Of a stretch of 64,000 nucleotides of DNA, positions 15,814-24,131 are shown in pieces. Source of the DNA: JACNKV01 sp964422145 (GTDB lineage: Bacteria; Fidelibacterota; Marinisomatia; Marinisomatales; JACNKV01). The notes beneath the pieces are model-generated. The model was not told the DNA's origin. It ran no database searches and worked only from the letters and a program-made list of their open reading frames with translations. The DNA is taken from assembly GCA_964422145.1 (NCBI GenBank), contig CAYQZV010000004.1, forward strand, positions 62,001 through 126,000, written 5' to 3'. How positions within the stretch are numbered: the first letter of the stretch is position 1; each line of letters opens with the position of its first letter. A program made the translations under genes and the position numbers.

Positions 15814-17295
15814 CTATCCTTCTGCCAATACTTTTTCCCGCGATTTTTTAAATTGAACTATCGCTTTGTAAATGCCTTCTGCTACCTGCTGACGATAAGC
15901 TGCTTTTTTCAGTTTCCTTTCTTCACTCGGATTAGATAAAAACCCAACTTCAACCAAAACATTCGGCATGCTTGCCCCGATCAGCACATAAAACCCCGCC
16001 TGCTTCACACCGCGGTTTTTTGACGTAATCTTTTTCGATAATTCTGATTGAACAATGGCAGCAAAATCTTCACTTTCTTTCATAAACATGGCTTGGGCCA
16101 TTGTCGCCATGATCAAATTTTCTCCGGTAAGGGATTCGTATTTCTTTTTCCCGGTTTTTTCCAAACTGATCACCGCATTTTCCCGAGAGGATACTTCGAT
16201 GGCATCATCCGTTTTACCCGGACGCAGTAAATAAGTTTCATAGCCCTTCACATTACGATTCGGATTCGCATTGACATGGATACTGACAAATAATTTTCCG
16301 TCATTTTCGTTCGCTATTTTTGTTCGCTTCCACAATGGGATGAACACATCTTCATCTCGGGTATACACCACTTTTGTCCGCGTATTTTTTTCGAGCATCA
16401 TTCCGACACGCTTCGTGATATCGAGCGTAATGTCTTTCTCTTTAGTACCATATTTCCCGACGGTTCCGCCGTCTTTCCCGCCATGCCCTGCATCAAGGAT
16501 AACCGTATCCATTCTCCAGCGGTTTTTAACGGAATTGATTCGAGCTGCACTTTTTGACAACGGACTGCGCAATGTCACTACGATCTCATTCGGATCATGG
16601 CTTTGGTAAAACTCATACCCTTCAATGTCTGATCGGAGTTTTAACGCCAGCTGAACGGATTCATCCATTTGATCATAGGTAACTAACTGAACCACACCAC
16701 GGGTTTCAGTCCTCTGCAGCTCAGCCGCATCAACAAGTCCGCCGTTAATCGTCACATAAAACCACCCGTTTTGATGCTTAAAAACGCTGATGTCCCCCTC
16801 GTTAAAAAATTTGCTTGTCTTGATCCTCAGAATCGTTCCGTTGGCTTTTTCATCAATAGCCAAGGAGTTGATATTGAATCGGGTCAATTGAAATTCAAGG
16901 ATCTGTTTGTAAGAATCGTAATGAATCCCCGGTAACGCAGTTGACCGCAAGATGGCAAAAAAAGCTTCAGCGGGGAGAAAAATATCATCCGATTTTTTGA
17001 TGGCTGAAACGGGCATTTGAAAAACGGTTCCGTCAACAATCACATATCCGGATTCCGCAGAAATTTTAATGCGATGGTCACCGATATACAGAACGATTTT
17101 TTCCCGCTCTTCATTTTTATACAAATGCGTCGATAAAATACGCGCCAAATCATTGACGGAAACATACGTTCCGGTCATTTTCGACAGGGTGCGAAGTTCA
17201 TCTTCGAGTTGTTCTGTACGGTTCACGACTTGGATTGAAGCAGCCGCCGTGCTCACAAACATCAGGATAAAAAGAATATATCTGCGGATATTCAT
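15814..17295 (-). CDS. N-acetylmuramoyl-L-alanine amidase (Amidase_3), exported
   Basis: The 493-aa protein has a signal peptide (MNIRRYILFILMFVSTAAAS) and an N-terminal half resembling a copper-amine-oxidase-like/AMIN wall-binding region, with VNRTEQLEDELRTLSKM, FQMPVSAIKKSDDIFLPAEA and strand-rich repeats. The catalytic domain from about residue 260 has the zinc histidine in VILDAGHGGKDGGTVG, a zinc glutamate in KEKDITLDITKR, the second histidine in LFVSIHVNANPNRNVKGYET, and the catalytic glutamate in VLVEVGFLSNPSEERKL. It cleaves the bond between MurNAc and the stem peptide, probably during cell separation. Neighbours (murI, folC) fit a wall theme. Confidence 0.95.
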   Translation of the reverse strand: MNIRRYILFILMFVSTAAASIQVVNRTEQLEDELRTLSKMTGTYVSVNDLARILSTHLYKNEEREKIVLYIGDHRIKISAESGYVIVDGTVFQMPVSAIKKSDDIFLPAEAFFAILRSTALPGIHYDSYKQILEFQLTRFNINSLAIDEKANGTILRIKTSKFFNEGDISVFKHQNGWFYVTINGGLVDAAELQRTETRGVVQLVTYDQMDESVQLALKLRSDIEGYEFYQSHDPNEIVVTLRSPLSKSAARINSVKNRWRMDTVILDAGHGGKDGGTVGKYGTKEKDITLDITKRVGMMLEKNTRTKVVYTRDEDVFIPLWKRTKIANENDGKLFVSIHVNANPNRNVKGYETYLLRPGKTDDAIEVSSRENAVISLEKTGKKKYESLTGENLIMATMAQAMFMKESEDFAAIVQSELSKKITSKNRGVKQAGFYVLIGASMPNVLVEVGFLSNPSEERKLKKAAYRQQVAEGIYKAIVQFKKSREKVLAEG

Positions 17296-17348
17296 AGCAT
17301 GTAATTTATCTTTTCGAATGTTTCAGGAGCAAGGTCAGAACCAACGAA

Positions 17349-19133
17349 TTACAAATTCGCTTCCACCATCAACGCATAGTCATATAAATCCAGTGTAAAC
17401 GATTCTGTTGATTGCATTGAAAAACGTATCCCAAAGCAATAACGTGGTCGATCAATCATCACCTTCCCGGACAGCGAAACACCTGTCTTTGCATACATTC
17501 GGCTCATCATTTCTCCCGGAAGATTCAAATTCCAAATGTATATTCTTGAAGGGTAACCCTCTACCTTTGTGATCACGGATTGAGCCCAAATTGAAAGCCA
17601 TTGTTGTTTATACCCTGTTTGTACTTCTGTGCCGTATCCTTTTTCACCGCAGGATGCTGTCGCGACCCACTGTCCCTTCAAATTCCAACCGTTTTCCCAT
17701 TTTCTTTTGATCCAAATTTTGATGGTCTCTCTTTTTATAGATGAAGGATTGGTTTCGGTCCAATTTCCTCCGTCTTCCGCTGATTTATCTTCTGCTTTCC
17801 ATTGAAATCGTAATTCAGTTTGGTTTTTCTTCCAATCCGCACGAATCCCGTTTTCATACCCAAATCTCGGTGCGGTGTTCACCTCCGAAAACCAGTCACC
17901 GAATGCTGTGATCTTTATTTTTCCTGCGGATAGTTTCAATCCCTGATAAAGGCCGTTTTCTCCATGAGGAACACCCGACCACTCGGCCACCGGGTTGGAT
18001 CGCAGTCCTGTATAACCATTGGGATAATATCGAGCAGAAAAAATATAGCTGAGACCTTTTTGCTTGAAGATTACTCCGGACATCATTCCGATTGTTTCAT
18101 TTATTTTGCATACTTCGCTAAATAATTTGCCTGAATCTGACAATCTTCTTTCACCAAATACGGATACCGAATAGGTTGATTCAACAGTACTCTGTGTCTC
18201 CCATTTTCCGTAGGAACTAACAACTCCAAAATAGGATGTCGAACGAGAGGCGGTCCACATCCCTGCAAATGTTGCCTCTTTAATCTGGTTTTTTCTTGAA
18301 ACGGAAAGGTCTGTATCGTGATAACCAGTATGACTCAAATGAATCCCAGTTTCATCAGTATAACCGTCATGAAAATTAGTTCCGGCAGAGACTGTCCACT
18401 GCCCAAAATCAGTTAATGTTGAAACCCCGATTCCGCGAAATGCCCAAGACTCGTGACTCGAACGGTATGCCAATAATCCTTTTCCGTGTCGATGCAAGAT
18501 ATTAATCGTTTCAAATCCTTTCTGCTTCGGAAATCCTCCCCAAAGGTTTAATCCGTACCCCGCCTTGATTTGATGGTCGCCAATAATCCAACGATGTTTT
18601 TTTGTTGATCCTGTTATATAGGCGGAACCAAAATCGATAATATTATTCTCCCCGGGATCACGCTCCGCAATCAATCCTGCTTGAAGTGATTCGCTTTTCC
18701 CCCGCATGCGCCATTGGTATTTTGTGTCATCGCGACTCACCATCATTTGTCTGATCCAAATCGCATTGGATGTGTTTATTGTTTTACTCCCGATGATAAG
18801 GAGAAGCGCCTTACACGGTTCAGATAAATGAGGAAGGTTCGCTAAATCTTTAAGAGTGTTAATCTCATAATGCTGATCCAGAATAGTAATGTCTTCATCC
18901 GTGATAAAAGATAACGATTCCACCAGCGGAAACCATATCTCCTTTTCATAAATATAGGGCAGCTGTTCGATAATAATTTGTTCATCTTCAGAAATTTGAT
19001 CTTCAGGATCAAGCCCCAAATCGGATATCAAAATTTCCGTCGAACCACGTAACCCAATATTAATGATGCAAAGACATACCCACGCTGACCTGATGAGATA
19101 GTTGATTGATGTTTTGATTAAGTGCTGCTGCAT
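17349..19133 (-). CDS. Outer-membrane barrel protein with N-terminal helix-hairpin-helix region
   Basis: I prefer the ATG at 19133 (MQQHLIKTSINYLIRSAWVC) because it opens a signal-peptide-like stretch; an in-frame ATG exists at 19169. From 19133 the protein is about 594 aa. After the signal comes a Glu/Asp-rich region, then a helix-hairpin-helix-like motif (INTLKDLANLPHLSEPCKAL), then about 450 residues of aromatic alternating strands (WIIGDHQIKAGYGLNLWGGF near the start) typical of a beta-barrel. HhH plus barrel proteins of this kind occur in Bacteroidota and relatives without known function. The first 74 bases overlap the 3' end of the upstream gene in another frame. Confidence 0.72.
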   Translation of the reverse strand: MQQHLIKTSINYLIRSAWVCLCIINIGLRGSTEILISDLGLDPEDQISEDEQIIIEQLPYIYEKEIWFPLVESLSFITDEDITILDQHYEINTLKDLANLPHLSEPCKALLLIIGSKTINTSNAIWIRQMMVSRDDTKYQWRMRGKSESLQAGLIAERDPGENNIIDFGSAYITGSTKKHRWIIGDHQIKAGYGLNLWGGFPKQKGFETINILHRHGKGLLAYRSSHESWAFRGIGVSTLTDFGQWTVSAGTNFHDGYTDETGIHLSHTGYHDTDLSVSRKNQIKEATFAGMWTASRSTSYFGVVSSYGKWETQSTVESTYSVSVFGERRLSDSGKLFSEVCKINETIGMMSGVIFKQKGLSYIFSARYYPNGYTGLRSNPVAEWSGVPHGENGLYQGLKLSAGKIKITAFGDWFSEVNTAPRFGYENGIRADWKKNQTELRFQWKAEDKSAEDGGNWTETNPSSIKRETIKIWIKRKWENGWNLKGQWVATASCGEKGYGTEVQTGYKQQWLSIWAQSVITKVEGYPSRIYIWNLNLPGEMMSRMYAKTGVSLSGKVMIDRPRYCFGIRFSMQSTESFTLDLYDYALMVEANL

Positions 19134-19881
19134 ATTCAATGTACAGTTCATGTCGGTTAAAAACCACACCGCAGGTTAATTCTGCGGGATCTGAACAAAA
19201 TCCGGATGAAATTCCAAGTCCATCAATTGGGAAATATATCACGCCAAAACTAAATCGTTTTTGATAGTCCAGCTCATGCATCCATTGGATGGATGCAAAT
19301 AACCCCTCATATAATTCTTTGCTGATCCCCGTGATCATTCCCTGTGACAATGACTCTTTGTCTTCACCTACAGTCGGGGCGTTGATGTTTTGGAGAGCCG
19401 TTGTCCAGTAAAGTCCGTCCATAATCTGAAAGCGCCAAGAGAGATTGAGTCCGGCGGTTATGTCAGACCCATAATGTTTAATGTAAAGTTGATACAAATT
19501 GATTGAAGCACCGACCACTAATTTTTCATTCCAAGCATGCCCAAAAGAGATACCTAAAATCGTTTCCCGACAAATTGGGTTCCCAAAGGTTCCACCCACT
19601 ATTCCGATATTCACATTTTTTAAATGTAATGTCCCGGCACCATATCCGTATTGCAAGTCCGGCTGATTAAACAAACGCCCCCATGAAACTTCAGCCGTTT
19701 TGTTTGACTGCATCACTAGTGCGGGATGTGTGAGTATATCCAATGGGTGTACAATCGGTAACTCAATGCTTCGCCCGGTACTCATTCTCATGGTTGAATA
19801 GGGTTTATGTTCGAATGCTCCAAAGCATTGCGAGATGAGTGTGATCCATAACATCACACATAAAGTCCATTTATGTTTCAT
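19060..19881 (-). CDS. PorV/PorQ-like outer-membrane barrel protein
   Basis: The 273-aa protein starts with a signal peptide (MKHKWTLCVMLWITLISQCF). Short barrel strands follow: GRSIELPIVHPLDILTHPAL (the position of the NPA motif in PorV-like proteins), GAGTLHLKNVNIGIVGGTFG, LVVGASINLYQLYIKHYGSD, GLNLSWRFQIMDGLYWTTAL and FSFGVIYFPIDGLGISSGF. The pattern matches short FadL/PorV-type proteins that serve as sorting or shuttle components in FCB secretion, but the match is weak. Its 3' end overlaps the next barrel gene, so translation of the two is probably coupled. Confidence 0.6.
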   Translation of the reverse strand: MKHKWTLCVMLWITLISQCFGAFEHKPYSTMRMSTGRSIELPIVHPLDILTHPALVMQSNKTAEVSWGRLFNQPDLQYGYGAGTLHLKNVNIGIVGGTFGNPICRETILGISFGHAWNEKLVVGASINLYQLYIKHYGSDITAGLNLSWRFQIMDGLYWTTALQNINAPTVGEDKESLSQGMITGISKELYEGLFASIQWMHELDYQKRFSFGVIYFPIDGLGISSGFCSDPAELTCGVVFNRHELYIEYAAALNQNINQLSHQVSVGMSLHH

Positions 19882-19902
19882 ATAGTTTACAGGTTAAAGA
19901 AT

Positions 19903-19938
19903 AAAAAAATAGCGCCCCTATTTCAGAGGCGCTATTTT
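19903..19938 (-). terminator. Rho-independent terminator after the small membrane protein genes
   Basis: AAAATAGCGCC (19906-19916) pairs with GGCGCTATTTT (19928-19938). On the minus strand the stem is followed by a run of seven Ts. It ends the transcript of the two small genes at 19953-20422 before the next barrel gene. Confidence 0.9.
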
Positions 19939-19952
19939 CAGGTGTGTTTGGC

Positions 19953-20168
19953 TTACTTCTTCTGATACCACATTGCTATGATGATCAACGCCAGTAATCC
20001 AGCCAATCCGCCTTCACCGAATTGACCAACTACTCGTCCAATACCGGCTATTACTCCGAAGTAGTCATCGAAAAGAATTCCGACGATTACGCCGACGACG
20101 ATTAGCGTTTTTAGTAATTCCACTAAATCACCGAGCCATTTATTAACGAATTCTAAAGCGTTTTTCAT
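19953..20168 (-). CDS. Small glycine-rich membrane protein, paralogue B
   Basis: The real start is probably the ATG at 20168 (MKNALEFVNKWLGDLVELL), since the ATG twelve bases upstream overlaps a strong GGAGGA ribosome-binding site. The 71-aa product has an amphipathic N-terminus, one hydrophobic segment (LIVVGVIVGILF), a Gly-rich middle (FGVIAGIGRVVGQFGEGG), and a second hydrophobic end (GLLALIIIAMWY) with a KK tail. It aligns along its whole length with the neighbouring 69-aa protein (V…L.K.LVV..V…I…GI…V..F..GG..GLLAL). I do not recognise the family. The strong ribosome-binding site and terminator suggest high expression. The pair could be a structural or pore-forming membrane component. Confidence 0.75.
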   Translation of the reverse strand: MKNALEFVNKWLGDLVELLKTLIVVGVIVGILFDDYFGVIAGIGRVVGQFGEGGLAGLLALIIIAMWYQKK

Positions 20169-20181
20169 TTGTTCCTCCATT

Positions 20182-20200
20182 AATCTGTAATTAACAGATT
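20182..20200. repeat. Inverted repeat between the two small genes
   Basis: AATCTGT (20182-20188) and ACAGATT (20194-20200) flank AATTA. It sits just upstream of the second gene's ribosome-binding site and could be an operator or an intercistronic mRNA stem setting the ratio of the two products. Confidence 0.5.
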
Positions 20201-20212
20201 TATCTTATGTGG

Positions 20213-20422
20213 TTAGTCCAGAAAAGAAATAAAGAACAGCAGGGCTAATAAGCCCGGGAATCCTCCATCAAGAAATGCATTGACTAAGTCAACGATTCCA
20301 CCAATAGGATCAAACCCTGTTGCGTAAATGATGTTCGCAAAAACAAAGAGTACTACTAACCCTTTGATTAAGCTTACAATTCCTTGGACTACGTTTTGCA
20401 CTGTTGCACTTACGTCAGCCAT
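20213..20422 (-). CDS. Small glycine-rich membrane protein, paralogue A
   Basis: The 69-aa protein (MADVSATVQNVVQGIVSLIK…) has a perfect AAGGAGGT ribosome-binding site five bases before the ATG. It has a hydrophobic segment (GLVVLFVFANIIYATGF), a central GGIVDLVNAFLDGG region and a hydrophobic C-terminus (FPGLLALLFFISFLD). It is a clear paralogue of the next gene, yet the two differ in charge: this tail ends in D, the other in KK. There is no leader peptide or Cys. A leader hairpin lies upstream and a terminator downstream of the pair, so they form a compact two-gene transcript. Function is unknown. Confidence 0.78.
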   Translation of the reverse strand: MADVSATVQNVVQGIVSLIKGLVVLFVFANIIYATGFDPIGGIVDLVNAFLDGGFPGLLALLFFISFLD

Positions 20423-20450
20423 AATTACCTCCTTGGTTTGTTTATCAACA

Positions 20451-20479
20451 AAAATGGGGGCACTTCATTCCCCCATTTT
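20451..20479 (-). promoter_or_regulatory. Strong hairpin in the leader of the small membrane protein operon
   Basis: AAAATGGGGG (20451-20460) pairs perfectly with CCCCCATTTT (20470-20479). On the minus strand it lies about 29 bases before the ATG of the 69-aa protein, just ahead of its ribosome-binding site. The T-run after it is short (TTTTTG), so it is either a weak attenuator or a 5' stabilising hairpin of an abundant mRNA. The AT-rich 20480-20574 stretch behind it probably holds the promoter. Confidence 0.65.
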
Positions 20480-20574
20480 AACAAGTCTTTATGAATTATG
20501 TAATTTTTGCTGTGTTTTAATCATTCAATAAACGGAATTTACACAAAATTCAAGATATTACAACATTTTTTATA

Positions 20575-21699
20575 TTAAACATGATTTTGAGGATAAATCT
20601 TGTCTAATAATAATCTGATATTCGTTTGATTAGAGTACCGTCTTTCTAAAACACTTTTTCTTTTTTGTAATAATGTTTCAGAGAATTCTTGTTTCATACA
20701 TTTCAAAACAGCCTGTTTCATTTCGTCAGCAGAATCAGCAATAACACAGCACGAATCCAAATCAGAATCAGTTACCATATTTGTATTGACTATACAGTGT
20801 CTGCCGTTATACAAAGCGTTGATCACTTTTAATTTAATTCCCGTAGCTTGAAATGTGGGTAGAATATTGACTTGAGCATTGATCACTAAATTCTGTAATT
20901 CTTCTGGAGAAACATCTCTCATCACAACAATATTCGGCAGTTTATCCGCAGCGGAAATCAATGCTTTTGAGGGCTTGCGACCAGCAATAATGAGTTGAAT
21001 TTCTAGATCATTAAAAATCTCTTTCATTAAAAACATGGCTGCTTTTTCATTTTCACTGACAGAAAGATTCCCATGATACAATGCATAATTACCGATGCTT
21101 TTAGCTACGCTTACCATTGTGTTTCCGTGAAATATCGGTAAATGAAAAACAGAAGGATATTTCGTTGAAAGATACTGCGTGTCATTCTCTGAGATTGCCG
21201 CAATAAAGTCTGCCTTTAACAAGATGTTTTCAAACGCTTCCAGTTTTTTACTCTCGGAATTGAAGTAAAATTTTTTCCATTGATCCGACACAGCCTTTGA
21301 TAATTGATCGTAATAGTGGTGTTCAATATTATGTGTGCGTACGATTTTGATCCGGTCTTTCAATCGATGATCATTCAAATAGTAACAGGAATGAAGTCCT
21401 TCAAACAGAATCGGATCATCGTTTTTCAATAAATTGTTGATCACAGATCTGTTTGATCGAGATGCAACAACAAATGGTTTCCGACATAAATATAAAAACG
21501 GATTTCTGAATCGGCGGTAGTAGTAAACATTGGCACAGATATCATTCAGTTCTTTGGGCTGATATCTTCCGTAATGAAAGCAATGCATATCAATCTCAAC
21601 GCCCATTTTGTGGAGAGACTTTAGTTTAAAATAGACATCGATCGCTCCGCCGTAATCCGGAGGATAAGGGACATCAAATGAAACAACATTCAATCTCAT
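20575..21699 (-). CDS. Glycosyltransferase, GT-B fold (GT4-like)
   Basis: The 374-aa protein begins VVSFDVPYPPDYGGAIDVYF, the opening of a class of Bacteroidota GT-B transferases, with KIVRTHNIEHHYY in the acceptor domain. The C-terminal domain has YALYHGNLSVSENEKAAMFL, LIIAGRKPSKALISAA, NIVVMRDVSPEELQNLVINA and PTFQATGIKLKVINALYNGR, where GIKLKV replaces the usual E-x7-E signature region. It likely transfers a sugar to a growing surface polysaccharide at the inner membrane's cytoplasmic side. Its ATG overlaps the previous stop by four bases (ATGA). Confidence 0.85.
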   Translation of the reverse strand: MRLNVVSFDVPYPPDYGGAIDVYFKLKSLHKMGVEIDMHCFHYGRYQPKELNDICANVYYYRRFRNPFLYLCRKPFVVASRSNRSVINNLLKNDDPILFEGLHSCYYLNDHRLKDRIKIVRTHNIEHHYYDQLSKAVSDQWKKFYFNSESKKLEAFENILLKADFIAAISENDTQYLSTKYPSVFHLPIFHGNTMVSVAKSIGNYALYHGNLSVSENEKAAMFLMKEIFNDLEIQLIIAGRKPSKALISAADKLPNIVVMRDVSPEELQNLVINAQVNILPTFQATGIKLKVINALYNGRHCIVNTNMVTDSDLDSCCVIADSADEMKQAVLKCMKQEFSETLLQKRKSVLERRYSNQTNIRLLLDKIYPQNHV

Positions 21700-22793
21700 G
21701 ATATGCTGAGTCCGGTTAGTTTTTCATAATGTCGATAAAGTGTTTCAGCAACATTATGGAGGTTGTGATACTGCTCCACCCATGCTGCCGATCGCTTTTT
21801 CATTTCTCGTAACAATTCAGTGTTATTTACAAGTGCGGTTAATTCAGTATAAAGATTGTTTTCATTGATATTAACAAATGGATGATCGGGGATGAACTCC
21901 TCATAATCCGGAATTAATTCCGTTGCACAGCAGAGTCCCAAAGACAGCGCTTCGATTGAATTCATGCCGTAACCCCAGCCGCCCCGATTATAGATTTGAT
22001 CCACTAAAATATCACTGGTTTGTTTAATGTGAATCGTTTCTTCATGCGGTGTGTTTTCAATCAGTGAAAACTCCACATGATCGTTTTCTTCGGCAATTTG
22101 TTCACAAACAGGGATGATCGTTTCACTCCCTTTATAATATCGATTTGTAGGACTGTGACATATCCTGATCGTTTCACTCACATTGGTTCGCGGTGAAAAC
22201 TGACTTGTGTCGTACGGTAAGAACAGGTACTGAATACTCGGGTGTTTTTGCAGAAGGTCGAGTTCACTCGTCAAATTCAGAATGCTTAAACGGTCAACGG
22301 CAGGGATGACTCCGCGCGATCTCATGTCCTGACCGTGGTATGTACATATGATCGGTTTCCCGGCTTTGGCTAATCTTTCAACAAATCTTCCGTCACGGTA
22401 TAATCCCATTCCCCATTCGAAGTGATATACATCGTAGTTCATTAAACCATATTGTTCGATGGCCGGCTCAATTTTGAAATGCCAAATCCAGTCGCGAAAT
22501 TGAAAATAGAGCTGTTCAAGAAAACTGTTTGGCTTCCATGTGGGCGGAAAACCTTCTCTTTCTTGTTGATCCCCGTGCTGACCCCGATAATGTTGATAAT
22601 AGCGATGTCGCCCTTTTAAATACCAAGACTGTGTGTTGATAAGAGGAAGATCCAAACAAATTCCCGGATCATATTGATGTTTTGATCGGTACAGCGTAAT
22701 AAAATCGCAAGTGTTTCCTCTCGCCTCATGGGCTTTTTTCCATGTGCTTAGGGTGCCGACCGTATTTTCCGGAGATATATAAAGTATTTTCAT
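21696..22793 (-). CDS. Glycosyltransferase-like protein, GT-B fold
   Basis: The 365-aa protein starts MKILYISPENTVGTLSTWKK, then YDVYHFEWGMGLYRDGRFVE and PIICTYHGQDMRSRGVIPAV, as in GT4 N-terminal domains. Near the C-terminus, RICHSPTNRYYKGSETIIPV and DQIYNRGGWGYGMNSIEALS (E-A-L-S near a G-rich turn) resemble the nucleotide-sugar site. The family is GT-B but the donor is unknown. It is translationally coupled to the next transferase gene. Confidence 0.8.
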   Translation of the reverse strand: MKILYISPENTVGTLSTWKKAHEARGNTCDFITLYRSKHQYDPGICLDLPLINTQSWYLKGRHRYYQHYRGQHGDQQEREGFPPTWKPNSFLEQLYFQFRDWIWHFKIEPAIEQYGLMNYDVYHFEWGMGLYRDGRFVERLAKAGKPIICTYHGQDMRSRGVIPAVDRLSILNLTSELDLLQKHPSIQYLFLPYDTSQFSPRTNVSETIRICHSPTNRYYKGSETIIPVCEQIAEENDHVEFSLIENTPHEETIHIKQTSDILVDQIYNRGGWGYGMNSIEALSLGLCCATELIPDYEEFIPDHPFVNINENNLYTELTALVNNTELLREMKKRSAAWVEQYHNLHNVAETLYRHYEKLTGLSIS

Positions 22794-22904
22794 CGTTGAA
22801 ATTTTTATTTAACCCACCATGATTTAAGTATTAAACTTGCATAACCAAATTGGAGATTTTGCTTCTGTATCATTCTTGCAGCGATTATCTGAATCCATGC
22901 ACAA

Positions 22905-22927
22905 ATTGAAAACGGACTGTTTTCAAT
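22905..22927. promoter_or_regulatory. Palindromic site in the divergent glycosyltransferase promoter region
   Basis: ATTGAAAAC and GTTTTCAAT are perfect 9-bp arms around GGACT. The site lies between two divergent glycosyltransferase genes, 38 bases before the plus-strand ATG at 22965. It has no T-run, so an operator is more likely than a terminator. Confidence 0.5.
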
Positions 22928-22964
22928 CTTCCATAATCATGAATTTAAAACATATTATCCTTTT

Positions 22965-24131
22965 ATGAATCTATTTGTTGTTCCATCGTGGTATCCAACG
23001 AAAATCCATCCGGAGGGCGGAACCTTTTTCCGTGAACGGGCACATATTCTATCGCGTAATGGATTAAACATCACCGTTATTTCTCCGGTTTTTCATTCAT
23101 TCCGGGATCTTTTCCAACGAAACAAAATGACTGAAACATGGAAACAAGATCAGGCTCTTGCATTTGCTCAGAAAGAAAAAATTAACTTATTCCCGAAATG
23201 TGAACAACTCGCTTTTCGCTCATACAAATCTCTAACGCTTCGACTGGTAAAGAAGGGAATAGAAAAATTCGGAAAACCCGATGGTGTGTTTATTCATTCA
23301 TCCCTTTGGGCCGGAGCGGCGTTAAGTTCGTGGTTAAATCAGGAAAAAATACCATTTGCCGTATCCGAGCATTTGATGGGCTTCATGCGGAAAAACGGTC
23401 TTTCCACCTTTCAAAAAAAGATGATAACCAGAACCTATCAACGTGCACAAGCTGTGGTTGCCACAAGCTCAACTTTAAAGACCAATATTGTATCACAGTT
23501 CCCCGAAGCTGAATCCAAAATTCGAATCATTCCAAATCCTGCTGATGTGCAATCTTTTCACGCGAGGAAAAGCTCTGGCTGCCCCTCTCCTTTTCGTTTT
23601 ATTTATGTCGGTTTATTCCGCCCTGAAAAACGATTGGACCTGCTGTTGGATGCTTTTTCAAAAGTCAAAGCAACACACTCCGAATGTAAATTGACTCTTA
23701 TCGGTGACGGTTCTTTACGAAAACCCATTGAGAACCAAATTAAGACTTTAGGACTTGGTTCTTCAGTTACACTAACGGGATATTTAAAGAAACACCAAAT
23801 CGCTGATCAATTACAAAACCATGATGCTCTCGTTCTATCCAGCGATGTTGAAACGTTCGGAGTTGCGCCTATAGAAGCTATGGCCAGCGGGTTGCCCGTC
23901 ATCGCGACAGAGTGCGGCGGACCATCAGATTATATCACACCGGAAACCGGGCTGCTCGTGCCTAAAAATGATATTCAAAAGTTAGCTGATGGAATGGTTT
24001 ATTTGATGAATAATTATCATCAATACTCAACTGAAAAGATTCGATCGTTTGTTGAATCGAGGTTTGGAGATGAAGCTTATTCAGATCTTGTTCGATCTAT
24101 GTTCAATGATCTGAAACAAACAACTTTTTAA
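22965..24131 (+). CDS. Glycosyltransferase family 4
   Basis: The 388-aa protein starts FVVPSWYPTKIHPEGGTFFR, the opening of many GT4 enzymes, then IFVISEHLMG-like PFAVSEHLMGFMRKN. The donor domain has FIYVGLFRPEKRLDLLLDAF, LTLIGDGSLRKPIENQI, VTLTGYLKKHQIADQL, and the retaining GT4 signature ETFGVAPIEAMASGLPVIAT. It transfers a sugar to a lipid-linked surface polysaccharide intermediate. It is alone on the plus strand within the minus-strand polysaccharide cluster, and its 3' end overlaps the flippase gene by 29 bases. Confidence 0.92.
   Translation: MNLFVVPSWYPTKIHPEGGTFFRERAHILSRNGLNITVISPVFHSFRDLFQRNKMTETWKQDQALAFAQKEKINLFPKCEQLAFRSYKSLTLRLVKKGIEKFGKPDGVFIHSSLWAGAALSSWLNQEKIPFAVSEHLMGFMRKNGLSTFQKKMITRTYQRAQAVVATSSTLKTNIVSQFPEAESKIRIIPNPADVQSFHARKSSGCPSPFRFIYVGLFRPEKRLDLLLDAFSKVKATHSECKLTLIGDGSLRKPIENQIKTLGLGSSVTLTGYLKKHQIADQLQNHDALVLSSDVETFGVAPIEAMASGLPVIATECGGPSDYITPETGLLVPKNDIQKLADGMVYLMNNYHQYSTEKIRSFVESRFGDEAYSDLVRSMFNDLKQTTF

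Noticed and set aside
19953..20422. Toxin-antitoxin pair or holin/antiholin
   Set aside because: The two proteins are paralogues, both membrane-bound, with no lysis or toxin gene nearby and no antitoxin-like DNA-binding part.
20451..20479. Plain rho-independent terminator for the glycosyltransferase operon
   Set aside because: That operon's genes run away from this site on the same strand, so the hairpin lies downstream of no minus-strand gene except those beyond it; the stem sits in the leader of the small-protein genes with only a short T-run.
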